Of a DNA stretch of 64,000 bases, positions 9,969 to 21,271 are shown piece after piece. The stretch is taken from the NCBI GenBank assembly GCA_015832175.1, contig WJXW01000003.1, positions 1,178,001 through 1,242,000 on the forward strand, written 5' to 3'. A program made the translations under genes and the position numbers. This DNA is from Paraphaeosphaeria minitans. Lineage: Eukaryota > Ascomycota > Dothideomycetes > Pleosporales > Didymosphaeriaceae. Under the pieces are notes generated by a model. That model made no database searches, was not told where the DNA came from, and saw nothing but the letters and a program-made list of their open reading frames with translations. How positions within the stretch are numbered: position 1 is the first letter of the stretch; the number at the start of each line of letters is the position of its first letter.

Positions 9969-11299
9969 ATGGATGAGCTGTACGTCTTCGGGTACGGGTA
10001 CCATCACCAGTTTCCCAAGACGCTAAGAGCGGACGGTCAGGAAGCCGAGCATCTCCATGTGAGGTCGCTTTCGACGCCGACGTGCGCCCTGCGCGCCGAA
10101 GACATGGTGATAGCGTGGGCGTCGTGGTGCGATTTGATATGTATGTCAAGCGTGCGATTGAAACGGAGCGATGCATTTCCCTCTCGAACCCCGCAAGCTC
10201 ACCACTGCACTCTCCGTGTAAAGCCCTAGTCTAGTCCAGTCTAGATACTGACCCTCGCACAGTAGTTGTCAGCGACACCTACCACTACACCGGGACCTCC
10301 CTCCTCCCCGCGCAAATCAACACCATAACCACCCTCCCCGCCTCCTTGACCCGGACGCCCATCTTCTTCGGTCGCCCCGACACCTCGGGCGTCCTAGGCT
10401 TCATCCTCCCCTCACGCTTCACTCTCACCACCTTGTCCACGCCCGAGGAAATCGCCCAAGGCGCACCACCAACCCAAACAACATCCTTCGCCTCATCCCC
10501 ATGGCTCATCCTAGCTATCCACTTCACCGCCAGCGACGCGGCCATGGTTCAAATCGCACAGCGAGCCACCCAGCACGTCACGGTCATGGAACTTCCATCC
10601 CTCCAGCACGTCCACGACTTCATCACAAGCCCTAGCGCAGCGTACACCACCCGCACCGCATCCACTCCAGCACAAGTCGTGACCAACACCGCCACCCTGA
10701 CCGCCCTTTCTCCATCCGGCACCGTCCACACCCTCGCCACAGACCGCCGCTTCGCCCGCGCCGCAGGCCGCGATCCGGACTTCACCGCCGAGACAGCACA
10801 GCCTGTGCCCTTCCTGGAGCACAGCCGGATCGCCAGAGTCGCGGCAGGTGGCCTGTACACGGCGGCGCTAGCCGAGGACGGGGAGCTGTTCCTATGGGGC
10901 CAAGCGATGGCGGGAACGCTGGGGGAGCTGCGATGTTTAGCGAAGGAGAGCGACGACGAGTACGACGAGTACGTGAGGATGGTGGATCTGGGAGAGGGTA
11001 CGAGCGTCGTCGACGTGGCCGTTGGGGCTGGGCATGTGCTTGTCGCTGCAACGCGTAGGGAGAGCGGAGAGGTGTGGGCGGCGGGGGACAATCGGCATGG
11101 TGCCCTGGGTCTGGGAGTAGAGAGGGAGGGACAGGCGTTTGTGGACAGCTTCGTGACGGTGGAGGGTCTGAGGGGGAGGCGGGTCAAACAGATGGTTTGT
11201 GCGGGTATGTCGAGCTACGTGGTGGTCGGGGCTGGTGGCAAGAAGGGCAGTGAAGACCTGAGTTTTGAAGCAGTGTGGAAGTCTAGCACGAGAGGATAA
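9969..11299 (+). CDS. RCC1-repeat (beta-propeller) protein
   Basis: Two exons, 9969-10140 and 10263-11299 (122-nt intron, donor GTATGT, phase 1), 402 residues. The start MDELYVFGYGYHHQFP is the typical first blade strand. RCC1-type blades follow, for example RIARVAAGGLYTAALAEDGE then LFLWGQ (about 246-270), and VVDVAVGAGHVLVAA then GEVWAAGDNRHGALGLG (about 306-342). RCC1 propellers serve as Ran exchange factors or as general protein platforms; this short, divergent one resembles the uncharacterised fungal RCC1-like group. The last codons (EAVWKSSTRG) and the stop fall inside the first unit of a 72-bp tandem repeat, so the native C-terminus may have been replaced. Confidence 0.82.
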
Positions 11300-11640
11300 G
11301 TGCACTGCAGTGGATACAGCCAAGTAAAGACCCAAGTTGAAGCAGTGTGGAAGTCTAGCACGAGAGGATAAGTGCACTGCAGTCGATACAGCCAAGTAAA
11401 GACCCAAGTTGAAGCAGTGTGGAAGTCTAGCATGAGAAGATAAGTGTACTGCAGTTAATAAGCTGAGCGGATATTCAAGTTCTGGTTAGACAAGCTGGGT
11501 AAAGACCCGGGTTTTAAAGCAGTGTCAAAAGTCCAGCATGAGAGGATAAGTGCACTACCGTTAATACAGCTAAGCGAATACCTAGGTTGTGGTTAAAGCC
11601 TAGGTAGCATCGGAGGATACGTGCGCTGCAGTTGATGAGT
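11255..11640. repeat. 72-bp tandem repeat overlapping the RCC1 gene stop
   Basis: The marker GAAGCAGTGTGGAAG recurs at 11267, 11339 and 11411, exactly 72 bp apart; these three units are nearly identical. Two more degenerate copies follow to about 11640. As 72 is a multiple of three, each unit repeats the same in-frame tail and TAA. Confidence 0.93.
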
Positions 11641-11989
11641 AGACAGATGGAGTGCTCGGAAAGTGATGGCGAGGTGGTGATGGCAAAGTGATGGCAAAGT
11701 GATGGCGAGGTGAGGTCCGAGGCAAGTGTCCTCGGCGTCCCGGCAGCGAGGAAGGCGCGATGGCCAAATTGGGCGACACTTGGTCCAAGGCTACCTAACG
11801 GTTGCGCAGGCGAGACTCGACGCGGTGTTGACGAATGATGGCCAGACATCCATCGCGCTGTCTTCTAGGTAGACATCGACAGCCTCTGTCATGTTTCGCA
11901 TTTCTTTGGCAGACGAGAAAAGACGCGCGAACATGCGCCTCGTGCTGAGCCCAGCGTCGTGCTGAGCCCAGCGGTCCGGAGCCAAGCAT

Positions 11990-12095
11990 CCACTTGCATC
12001 CAGCATCACCCACCCGCATCCAGCACCCACTCGCATCCAGCATCACCCACTCGCATCCAGCATCACCCACTCGCATCCAGCATCACCCTCTCAAC
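11990..12095. repeat. Approximately 20-bp tandem repeat, five units
   Basis: The marker GCATCCAGCA recurs at 11996, 12016, 12033, 12053 and 12073. The unit is about CGCATCCAGCATCACCCACT, with one 17-bp copy. A 17-bp duplication (GTGCTGAGCCCAGCG) sits just upstream. Confidence 0.9.
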
Positions 12096-12282
12096 TGGGC
12101 GCAGAATTCGGGCGCTAGCAGCTACAACGAGGCTTCAACCCAAGACTCGCCACCGCGCGGTATTGACTCTTTGAAAGGCCGCGATGGGGCCAGGCGTCGT
12201 CTCCGTTTCTTGCATTGGGCCGCAGCAGGGAGCCTGAGCAAGTGGTGCAGATGATATGATAGATAGTGGATTGATAGTGGAT

Positions 12283-12393
12283 GCAGCAGTCCACGGCACC
12301 ATGCGAGAGCGTACAGAATGCAGCAGTCCACGGCACCGTGCGAGAGCGTACAGGAGGCAGCAGTACACGGCACCGTGCGAGAGCGTACAGCAT
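12283..12393. repeat. Three tandem copies of a 37-bp repeat
   Basis: GCAGCAG starts copies at 12283, 12320 and 12357; each continues CCACGGCACC and GCGAGAGCGTACAG with few differences. Confidence 0.92.
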
Positions 12394-13668
12394 GCAACCC
12401 CCGCAACAAACCTCATCGTCTCTCGTCTGAACCGGGACCTTTCTCCGCACGAAGCGCAGGCAATTGTGGCCGTGAATGTAACCGGCACCCTGGAGCCTCG
12501 ACGACGGCAAGCAAAGCAGGCAAAGCAAGCGCCGACCCAACGCCAACCCAACGCCAACGCCTCCTTTCCTGCACCGGCCCGCACTCGCTCTTGCCCGTCG
12601 GTGGAGAGGGCTGATTTGTCCTGGCGCCATTTTGCCGTGAGTCAAAACCGCCAGCGTCGTGGTGGAGCACACACATGCTTCCAGTGGCCGCATCTGCGCC
12701 ATGACCATCTCATCAGTCGTGCGCGCGTCGACTTTGTTTGCTCCGCGGGCTGCCGGATTACCTCAGGGCCGCCGACGACGCTGTCGATCGTATGGGCACT
12801 GAAATCTCAGGCTGTCAACACTCGCCCACTCAGGGCAGCTTCAGTGCAGGCCCCATCGTCATCATGGACGCGGTGGCAGGGTTGATCACCCGTGGAGAAA
12901 CACGGACGCTCGCAACACAAGCAGGGCTGTCGATGATGTTGTGGCCATCTCCACCATTTCAGCCCTCTGAGCTCGCGTGCTGATACACTCCACGACTGCT
13001 CCCCCCCACCCAGGCCGGCGGTTCCCCTGCGCTGACGCTGCTAGCAGTCGCCATCGGTCGATAGCAGTAGCACCAGCGCTGCCTTGCGCGAAACATGTCG
13101 CCACCACGGCTTTCACAAGAGAAACGCTGCAAGGCCGGATCTAGGTCGCTCCAGGTCGCCATTGGCTGCCAGCTTCACGCCACTAGATATCCTCGCGCGG
13201 GTGAGCCGGGGTCGCGAACTGGTCGAGCCGAGCTCATGCACCCCTGACCATTCTGACCATTGATGGCGCCCTTGTCCAAGCCTCCAGAGTCCAAGGCACC
13301 ACCGAAGACTTGGGTTGGTATCTAGTCTCGTTAACGTCATGTGCTCTTGTTTAGCTGCCCGCCTTGCAAGACCACCATGCTATTTTAGATCTCACGCCGG
13401 CATCATGACCCACCTTGGGCAGATCCGTTTGGGACCGGGCCTTTTTTTCTTCAGAATGCCCTCGGACAGGCTTCCTTCTCTTGTTCTATCAACATCGTTT
13501 TTCTGTCTCCATTCCGTTCAACCCCGTGTAACAAGGCGCAAAGCCGACTGCTGATCGCAATTACATCTGTCCCTTTTTTTACATCCTTCAGAACCGATCT
13601 GGAGACCTCGTACCCCGCCGTCATGCTATAAACTGAATGAAGCCGCCGATCCCGGAACTGGTCACAAA

Positions 13669-14943
13669 ATGGACAAGCGACACTCTTCACTCTCTTCTCG
13701 CGCCCGCAGCCCTCGCCCCACGGCCTACAGAAAGAGGAGCAATTCTTTTCCAATCTCGGAAGCTTTGGGGTGCTCCACGCCCGAGGCCGAACTCATCCTA
13801 GCTGAGGGGAGAGCTGCACGACGCAGCCGTCTGGCGGACCGGCATCGCGGCCGTTCAAGAAGAAACGACAACCATCCTTTCAACCCAAAAGACCACATTG
13901 GCTACCTCACGCAGCGCTCGGGAATATCTGAAGCTGCGGATTGGCACTCACTATCACCACCTGGGCCCAACCCTTCGAGGCACGTTCGGGTACCGTCTGA
14001 TGCCACGGACCGAAGTACGTCCACGATCGTTGCACCCAACCAACAGGTCGTGCAAGAAGCATCCGACGGCTCCAATCAGGCTGCCAGCCCACTTGGAGAC
14101 TACTCGGCTCAGCTCGCCAGATTCATTCAATCGCAGCTCAACTCAATACCGGCGTATACGTCTGGCGACAACTCGATTTCTCCCCGGTCAAGTCCCGATC
14201 TGACCTTCGCGCGGAGCGCTTCACCTATAAAGAGTCTAAAGAGCCCTGCGCTACCACATGCCAAGCCGGTGTCGATGAAGCGCCCTATCGGTGCGCCTAG
14301 TATCATTCAGATACCTAGCATCCACCCACCTGAGAGGAGTGCATTCTCCGAGTGGAGCTCGACAGATGACGAGACCGACGACGAGGCACCGCCACTGCCT
14401 GACACCGAGATTGCGCAACCAGTTCCAAAATCCGACTCGTACACACCGTCAGTGTTGCGTTACTATGACCAATCAAACGACTCTACATTCCTTTTCACCT
14501 CCACTCCCATGGCCGACGACAAAGACGAGCCATATACTGCCAATGGCTTCTCATTCCCACGGACTTCTTCGCCACCAGAAACACAGGCTCGACGCGCCTC
14601 CACACGCCATGAAGAATACCCATCATCGGACTCTAGACTATCAATCCTGTCGTCCTCTTCGGCGCCTTCTTTATCCTCCATATCCGCCGGGTCCTATTTC
14701 GAACAAAATGTGCCTATATCCCAGGTATCAGATTTGAAGAACCGGCTCCTAGCTGCGGTGACACCACCGCTTGGGAAAGTCATACCAGCCATATCGCCGT
14801 TCGAAGGGGCTGACCTTGCCAACGTTCACGACATGCTCGTGCAGTCCCAGCGGAGTGTTCTAGTTGACGGCATGTCATTTGACATGGTCCGAGACTTCGC
14901 TGCACCTAATGAGGGCATGCGACGATGTCAAACACAATGCTAG
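13669..14943 (+). CDS. Ser-rich hypothetical fungal protein
   Basis: A single exon of 424 residues from ATG 13669. It is mostly disordered: Arg/Ser-rich at the N-terminus, many SP/TP sites, and an acidic motif at about 224-245 (SAFSEWSSTDDETDDEAPPL). The C-terminal 70 residues look more ordered (VSDLKNRLLAAVTPPLG and PFEGADLANVHDMLVQSQRS) and probably form a conserved element. The SxFSxWSSTDDE-type motif recurs in uncharacterised ascomycete proteins as far as I recall. No enzyme or membrane domain is visible. The composition is consistent with a phosphorylated regulatory protein, but the function is unknown. Confidence 0.78.
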   Translation: MDKRHSSLSSRARSPRPTAYRKRSNSFPISEALGCSTPEAELILAEGRAARRSRLADRHRGRSRRNDNHPFNPKDHIGYLTQRSGISEAADWHSLSPPGPNPSRHVRVPSDATDRSTSTIVAPNQQVVQEASDGSNQAASPLGDYSAQLARFIQSQLNSIPAYTSGDNSISPRSSPDLTFARSASPIKSLKSPALPHAKPVSMKRPIGAPSIIQIPSIHPPERSAFSEWSSTDDETDDEAPPLPDTEIAQPVPKSDSYTPSVLRYYDQSNDSTFLFTSTPMADDKDEPYTANGFSFPRTSSPPETQARRASTRHEEYPSSDSRLSILSSSSAPSLSSISAGSYFEQNVPISQVSDLKNRLLAAVTPPLGKVIPAISPFEGADLANVHDMLVQSQRSVLVDGMSFDMVRDFAAPNEGMRRCQTQC

Positions 14944-15703
14944 TTACGTCCGACAACACCCCACTCCTTCGTCTACTACCAACAACCTCTTTGATTTCCT
15001 TCTGTCGACGCCATTGGAATGGATCAGCAGGCCTGCTCCGTTTATGCACCGTCTCCTCGATTCCAGCGTTCTGCCTCTGTCTTTGTACCCGCATATACTG
15101 TTTTGTAATCTGTTTACACATGTAGATTGCCCCGTTTCTTAAAGGCCCCCGGCTCGCTTCGGCGCCTTTTCTCATCTGTACCTACTCTTCCAGATATCCC
15201 GAACACGACTTTCATGACGCATACGACGCCGTCTCTTGACTTTTCTTATGGGGTGGACAGCAGGTGGATGAGTGAAACAAAGTGCAGATAGTTCAGCTTG
15301 TATAATTAGGAGACAGAAAAAGGTCAGATCCAGACTCATTGAAATAATCACATCTATCAAAGAATTGTACCCAAAACCAGCAACGAGCCTTGACGTGAAC
15401 GATGTTCCGATTCGCACCAGTTAGGCCAAGGTGGACGGGATGAGGATCAGCGTCCCTGCATATCTGGCAGGCGCGCGCGGGGAGAATCCCGCTCCACTAG
15501 TTGCGTCAGCCTAGGTTGTTGGCCTCCAAAAGTCCACCGTTGCAACACGTCGACTCTTCATCCACCAAATCATCATTCACTCGCTCAGTTACTCGTCGTG
15601 CTAAGGCTCGAGCATAGAGCCTTTGACTGTCGCGCGTTCCTAGCCTATTTCTTGCAGGCAGCCCACCCGGCGCACCGCCGGAGCTCGTCTTCACCCCACC
15701 ACC
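14944..15703. other. Intergenic, no gene seen
   Basis: It holds the 3' flank of the Ser-rich gene and the pyrimidine-rich leader of the SPP gene. Short frames on both strands have no features. Confidence 0.5.
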
Positions 15704-17597
15704 ATGGAGGAGCCCAGCCTATGGGCGCGCGCCCTAGGGCAAGCTGCCTATCAATTCACCCAGATCCAGCCCATGATCCCGACATACGCGCATCTGATCG
15801 CATCGGCGCTCTTCCCTATATACGCTGGCGCGCATGCCTCGCTCACACGTCCGTCGTCCGCCGCGAAACCCACGAAGCGCACGAGCAAACTTGCCGATCT
15901 AGACTCCGACGAAGAAGATGAAGAAGAGGAGGAAGAGCACAAGATGGAGGGCCTCTCACCCACAGATGCCATCATGATGCCCCTCTTCGCGGGCTGCGCA
16001 CTTGCGGGGCTCTACTTCCTGCTGAAATGGCTCAAAGACCCGCACTACCTGAACCTCGTCCTCAACTGGTACTTTGCGCTCTTCGGTGTTTTCGCCGTCT
16101 CTCGCCTCGTCACAGACGCTCTCGATATTGGTCATTCGATCTTGTACCCACGCCGATTCGCACGCGCCGGTGCGCTATACCATGTGGACCAGAAGCAGCA
16201 GGCAGCTGTGCCAGTGGCCGGCGAGATCAAGGACAAGAACCACCTTCTCTCGCCCCTACCAGGATTTCTGTCCTACATTCCGCTTGCTGATGGCTTCCGG
16301 AAGCTTCTCTGGTCTGATCGGGCGATGCCTGGCAGCAAATGGACGCTCCGTTTATACATACATCGCCTCTTCGCGGGCAAGCTTCTCCTTGGGCCTCATG
16401 GCATGGTGGGTGCCGTCGTCTCTGTCGCTGTCTGGGGCTACTTCAACTTCGTGGACAAGCCGTGGTACTTGACCAATCTCATCGGATTTGGGTTCTCATA
16501 TGCTGCATTGCAGCTCATGTCTCCCACAACTTTTGCGACCGGATCTCTGATACTCAGTGCGCTCTTCTTTTACGACATATATTTTGTCTTCTTTACGTGA
16601 GTGGCTCGTCGCGGTCAAAATGGACCTGTGCTAACGTTGCAGACCCATGATGGTCACAGTCGCTAAGAGCATTGATGCCCCGATCAAGCTCGTGTTCCCT
16701 AGGCCGGACTCAGCGGTCTCCGATAAGCCCCAATACGCAATGTTGGGCCTCGGTGACGTTGTACTACCGGGCATCATGATCGGCCTTGCCCTTCGTTTCG
16801 ACCTTTGGATATTTTACCTCCGCCGCCAAAGGCGCGTGCAAACTACGGATGACTCTAGCGAGATAGTGGAGAAGCCCAAATACTTTTCCCTTGCTGGACG
16901 ATGGAGCGATCACTTCTGGAGTCACTCTTTCTTCGGCCGGCCCTTGTGGACTTCGCACGCAGACAAGCCCGAGCCGCACTTTACTTTCCCCAAGACATAC
17001 TTCAAAGCGAGTCTAACTGGCTACATCTTAGGTATGTTTGCGACCCTAGCCGTTATGCATGTTTGGGGACATGCACAACCCGCCTTACTGTACCTCGTTC
17101 CTGGCGTTCTGGGGAGCTTGTGGCTGACGGCTTTCGTCCGGGGCGAGCTGAAACAGATGTGGAACTTCAGTGAAGAGAATGAGGAAGAAGAAGAAAAAGA
17201 AGAAAAGAACCAGGAGAGGACCGATGAGAAGGACGCTTCTGAGAAAAAGACCCTACGCGAGCGTGAAAGCTTCTTCTCTATGTCAGACAAAAAAGCTGAA
17301 GAGCGCGAGCAGCGCATGAAGAAGGCCGTCGGCAAACACCTCGTTGCAGATTCCGAGAATGAGGGTAACGATACCGAGACAACCAAAGACAAGGTCAAGG
17401 CTGTGGCCGGTCACAGGTCGCGCCGCGAGGTGTTCTCCTTTTCCATTGAATCCCCACATGAGCTCAAGCTCCCGAGGTCATTGATGGACAGCAAGAAAGA
17501 TGAAGCGAGCGACGAAACGAACAAGACGACCGAGAATGAACCGAGATCCGCGCCGAGGGATGAGGGCTACGCCGGCAAACGTGTGCGGCTGACTTAG
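15704..17597 (+). CDS. Signal peptide peptidase, presenilin-type intramembrane aspartyl protease
   Basis: Two exons, 15704-16596 and 16643-17597 (46-nt intron, donor GTGAGT, branch GCTAAC, phase 2), 615 residues. The catalytic motifs are complete: YD (Y290-D291, in FFYDIYFVFFTP), GLGD (G333-D336, in MLGLGDVVLPG) and the PAL motif (QPALLYLVPG from residue 443). About nine membrane segments are visible. SPP cleaves signal peptides and tail anchors left in the ER membrane. An acidic loop (DSDEEDEEEEEE) follows the first membrane segment. After the last one comes a long charged tail (about residues 480-615) rich in Lys and Glu, longer than in animal SPP. The short intron splits the codon just after the YD helix. 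Confidence 0.94.
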
Positions 17598-17639
17598 GAA
17601 GAGGCGTTTTTATGTTGCAGGTTCGGATTCTTCGTTGTG

Positions 17640-17837
17640 ATGTTCTTTGTCGGCCTGTACGGGCTGTGGAAGACGTTCCGGTATTACAAAGCCCTTGGAC
17701 ATTTGTCAGCGGAATGGGCGGAAATCAACGCACAGTGGGAGGAGATCTCGGTGCAGTGGAGAACCATCGAGCGAGGGAATGAAAAGATTGGAGTCCCTGC
17801 ACATCGGAACGCCAAGGTGGTTGCGATGACGATGTGA
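17640..17837 (+). CDS. Possible small gene or alternative 3' exon of SPP (hydrophobic then amphipathic)
   Basis: The frame encodes FGFFVVMFFVGLYGLWK, a likely membrane segment, then a helical charged stretch (FRYYKALGHLSAEWAEI, NAQWEEISVQWRTIERG). It is preceded by a good acceptor (TTTTTATGTTGCAG at 17607-17620) only 23 nt after the SPP stop. From the first ATG (17640) it gives 65 residues. It could be a separate small protein, or a last exon joined to SPP by an intron removing the annotated stop; I cannot choose. Confidence 0.35.
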   Translation: MFFVGLYGLWKTFRYYKALGHLSAEWAEINAQWEEISVQWRTIERGNEKIGVPAHRNAKVVAMTM

Positions 17838-19587
17838 GGTGAAGAGATTGATGAGCTTGGCCGGTATGGCATTGGGCATAGCGATGGCGTTTGTGTTTGT
17901 GGGTTATCATCCAGGGCTAGTGTAGACAAAACAGCATTGTGTAGATGACATGTCTAAGAGACTAGCGAGACATGGGAGCTTAGTTCGTGCACGACTAGGT
18001 ATGGGAGCTTCGGCGACTACTACTATTTCTTGACCAAGCTTCCTTGCTGCGCTCTCCTAATGTGTTGGCATCTTTCCTGCAACCCGCTTTTCCCCAACCT
18101 TGCGCAGGTAACCTGCCTTCCGAGGATCCAGGTGTCCAAGGACACAAAGTGGCAACACTCGCACCTAGGGCTTTCGAACACAGCTCCACCCGAAGCTCGA
18201 ACAATGTGCTTACGCTTGGCTACTACTCCTGCAGCTATGCTTCGTTCACAATGCCTAGGATCTCTCAGAGGATGTTGCAGATTCCACACAGAAATGCGTA
18301 CTCATCACTATCAGAGCTCTTAGTCTGGTCGCTCGTACCAATCCTTCTTTCAATGCGTTTTCTCCTCCACTGATATGACAAGTAATTTGTGCACAAATCG
18401 ACACGCCTGATCGATTTCCACGCACACTGATTGTTTACGACAAGGTCCAATGCCAGCGCGTTGCTCTGTCAAGCCGCCTCACGGATATCTAAGATCCTTA
18501 GTGCGGTTAATAAAGATGTTGGTCTGGACCCCATCAAAACGCAGGACTCATTGAGAAATCGACGGAACTACATTCACAACTTGATCTAGACGAGGAACAG
18601 AAGACAGTTTAGGGTCTGTCTTGTTCAACTGTTACCCTGGCAGCACTTCGGTTAGCGCTGGGAGAATACCTTACACCTGGGCAAATTGGTTAGTTCCTGA
18701 GATTTTGAAGTGAAATAACAAGATTCGACGAATCAGGTCTTATAATCAAACCTGGTTGTACAACTCTGTCGCGACATCTCCCCCGTAGTCATTCAGCGGT
18801 TCTGAGGGTAATTTTCTTGAGCTGGTGGAGCGAGGTCTTGCTGCTCTACTGGCGTTCGTTTACTACCTAGCGTAGCGACAAGGGAGCTGTAACCACTACA
18901 GCTGGTCGGAAGTGATACCTTCAACAGCATAGTGCTTAAACATCTTATTCATTCCCATGAGCTGACCTTCGTAGTTGGTTTATAGGCAGGTGTAGTATCT
19001 ATTATGCGTGCCGAATGCAAGTGCTTCGGTTTTGACGAGTTCACATTCTCATGTCACAGCTGCACCATTGCGCCCTACGGTGAGTAGAGATCTGGTGATT
19101 TGTGAAATTTCATCTATGTACGGGACGTAACCTACATATTAGATTTTCTTAGTCAACCTTGATCAATGATTGAAAAAGCTGACTTGGTTTAGGAGCAATA
19201 TCAAATGACAGTCGTCGCACCTACGTCCCAGTAAACTCTGATACAATATTAAACATCTAACAAATGTGTGTTAAGTCAGTCGCCGCGTACCTGTAGGCAA
19301 AGCAGATATTGTTGCACACAAATTCGAGAAGCACGTTACACGTTCCAGAGTTTTATGACAGTGTGCCCAGCTTCGTTCAGTCAAAGCCTCTCAAAGCATC
19401 TCAAAGCATCTCAAACAGACTAGTAATCATTTCTGGTTGGAAACACGTTCTCAGCAATCACAGGTCGCCATTCTGGTCTTGGCGCAGACGAGCGCCTTCC
19501 GTTGTTCTCCACCTGCAAACGCACTCATACTCACTCAAACCAATCTACCTTGAAGCGTTCCCCAAGGAACACCTCGACGCTTCCAAC
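17838..19587. other. 1.7-kb intergenic region, no convincing gene
   Basis: Frames at 18023-18373 on both strands overlap each other and lack domains. A short frame at 19004 (MRAECKCFGFDEFTFSCHSC) ends at a strong donor (G|GTGAGT, about 19079) but I find no partner exon. At about 19382-19415 an 11-bp motif (CTCAAAGCATC) is repeated three times. The last 270 bases look like a leader. Confidence 0.45.
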
Positions 19588-20470
19588 ATGTCGGCTTCAT
19601 TGCGCGCAGCTCAACATTCCACCAATGAACGCGCGACTTCCTCCTTTGAATCAATCTCTCCCTTCGGTTCTACTGCTCCCCTCAATCCCGTTTCTCGTTT
19701 CGAGACGGCGACTCCCTTCGACGACGTTTCTCCCTTCGATTCCACTTCCCCCAGGAAGCGTTGGGCACAGCCAGGCTGCGAACTCAACACCACCATCACC
19801 TCGCATGGCCTCAAAGCGTCCGAGATCGTGGTCGTGGACAGCTGCCGCTGCCAGAACCACCGGCAGCGCTACCCCGAAGTCGAAGCCATCATCCAGATGT
19901 TCTTCCGCGTTTGCGCCATCATCCTCAACATTGTTGTCCTGATCATCGTGCGTATCTTGGACACCGATCTCCAGACTCTCTTGGAGGTCAACAAACTGTA
20001 CGGTGGAGTATGTCGCCTATCCAACCTGCGGTGCTTCAATTAACGCATTCCAGATCGCGTTTTCGTTCTTGCTCAATGCGATCGAGCTGCTCTCCCTCAG
20101 CAACCCGCAGTCCACGCTGCTTATCCACATATTTCCGTCGCTCTTACCCGCGATCCCATCGGTATTGTCCCCGGAACTGCAGCCGCGTTTTCCCCGTCTG
20201 CCTTCGCTGGCTCTCTGCATCTGCGAGCTCGCCGCCATGATCGGCAGCTTCTACAGCGCGATCACGTTCCTCAACCCGAAGATTGAGGACGATGCGTTGA
20301 GGAACGGATGTCCGATGGCGACGTGCGTGACGCCTGAAGAGCATGACATGATCTACGGCTACATGATTGAGGCAATGATCGGGCTGGTGCATTGTGGGTT
20401 CTTCTTCATGGCGTTTGTGCACTATGCGAAGAGGAAGGGACCTGGCTGGTTGGGAAGGTTGGAGAGATAG
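19588..20470 (+). CDS. Multi-pass membrane protein, uncharacterised
   Basis: Two exons, 19588-20007 and 20054-20470 (46-nt intron, donor GTATGT, phase 0), 278 residues. Without splicing the frame ends 18 codons after the donor. Residues 20-54 carry a short internal repeat (SPFGS, TPFDD, SPFDS). At least four hydrophobic segments follow: about 105-125 (VCAIILNIVVLIIVRI), 141-156 (IAFSFLLNAIELLSL), 191-212 (SLALCICELAAMIGSFY) and 250-270 (MIGLVHCGFFFMAFVHY). The four-helix layout with a conserved-looking loop (PMATCVTPEEHDMIYGY) resembles small fungal tetraspan proteins, but I recognise no named family. The upstream frame in the same phase from about 19309 is probably leader. Confidence 0.75.
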
Positions 20471-20764
20471 GCAAGGGTCGGATTACACCAGAATGGTCTA
20501 TATCCAGCAAGGGAGAAGATCGAACACAAACAGAAGCTCGAATAAACACGAGTGGACGTCGAAATTAGCGCCTAGCTCGTCTTTCAGACTCTCGGGCAGG
20601 AATTGCAGATCCAGCTTCTCATGACGGTAGCGCAAACCCAGGGCGGTCACTTGGATCGGTATCTCGAGCCAGACGTGAACGAACAAAGTCCAAACGCGTC
20701 CAAATGCATCCCCACACCTCGTACACTTGCCCATCCTCTCATCCTTGACCACAACCCTCATCCC

Positions 20765-21271
20765 TCAAACAGGCTTCCTCCCCTGCGCAAATGTCCTAAT
20801 CATACGTATCATTCCAGTCCCCGCCCCCACTCCTATACCTCCCATCAGCGTCATCCCTATCCCCAACCTCCCCCTCGCTTTCGTCGCGGCAAACGCCACA
20901 GGCGCCACCACCATGCCCATCAAAGTCGTCAAATCCGTTAGTTCCTCCTCCCTATTCTCCTGCAGTCTCCACGCGCGATCCTGCCACTCTATCTCCTCTC
21001 GTCCAAACATGTGGACGTAGGTCGCGGGGAAGCCTAGGATGGATCCAATCACGAGACCGCGGGCCGAGTGGACCAAGAGCCGTATGCCGTAGGCGAACCC
21101 GGTGAAGCGGGTGCCGTGGCGGTAGCGGGAGAGGAGGAGGGAGGCGGGCGCGGTGAGTTGGGCGGCGAAGGTGCAAGTCATGGTTGTGGCGCGCCAGACG
21201 TGGAGGTAGAGGATGGCGTGGGCGGAGGGCTGGTCTTCTGCATGGGTGGTGTGGGGGAAGAGGGATGTCAT
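20765..21271 (-). CDS. Small membrane protein, uncharacterised
   Basis: A single exon of 168 residues on the minus strand, convergent with the previous gene. Residues about 55-88 are hydrophobic (FAYGIRLLVHSARGLVIG and SILGFPATYVHMFG), then a charged segment (REEIEWQDRAWRLQENREEE), then a Gly/Met-rich hydrophobic region (about 115-160). The pattern of a charged loop between Gly-rich membrane helices suggests a small organelle membrane protein. I do not recognise the family. It is the last intact gene before the AT-rich block. Confidence 0.65.
   Translation of the reverse strand: MTSLFPHTTHAEDQPSAHAILYLHVWRATTMTCTFAAQLTAPASLLLSRYRHGTRFTGFAYGIRLLVHSARGLVIGSILGFPATYVHMFGREEIEWQDRAWRLQENREEELTDLTTLMGMVVAPVAFAATKARGRLGIGMTLMGGIGVGAGTGMIRMIRTFAQGRKPV

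Larger units (their letters stand above)
11300..13668. other. 2.4-kb intergenic region rich in short tandem repeats
   Basis: I found no recognisable protein. Frames such as 12256-12885 plus and 12115-12708 minus pass through tandem repeats and lack domains. Repeats: the 72-bp array, a GTGATGGC(A/G)A-type cluster at 11660-11712, the 20-bp array at 11990-12095 and the 37-bp array at 12283-12393. Positions 13450-13668 look like the leader of the next gene. Confidence 0.55.

Noticed and set aside
10549..11407. Long minus-strand frames opposite the RCC1 gene
   Set aside because: They are shadows of the plus-strand gene; the plus strand has RCC1 blades, a consistent intron and a proper start.
12115..12885. 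Overlapping frames of about 200 codons on both strands
   Set aside because: They translate the 37-bp and 20-bp tandem arrays and GC-rich flanks; no domain, and both strands are open equally.
19004..19079. Cys-rich mini-exon MRAECKCFGFDEF with a good donor
   Set aside because: No downstream exon with matching phase and no family recognised; too short to call a gene.
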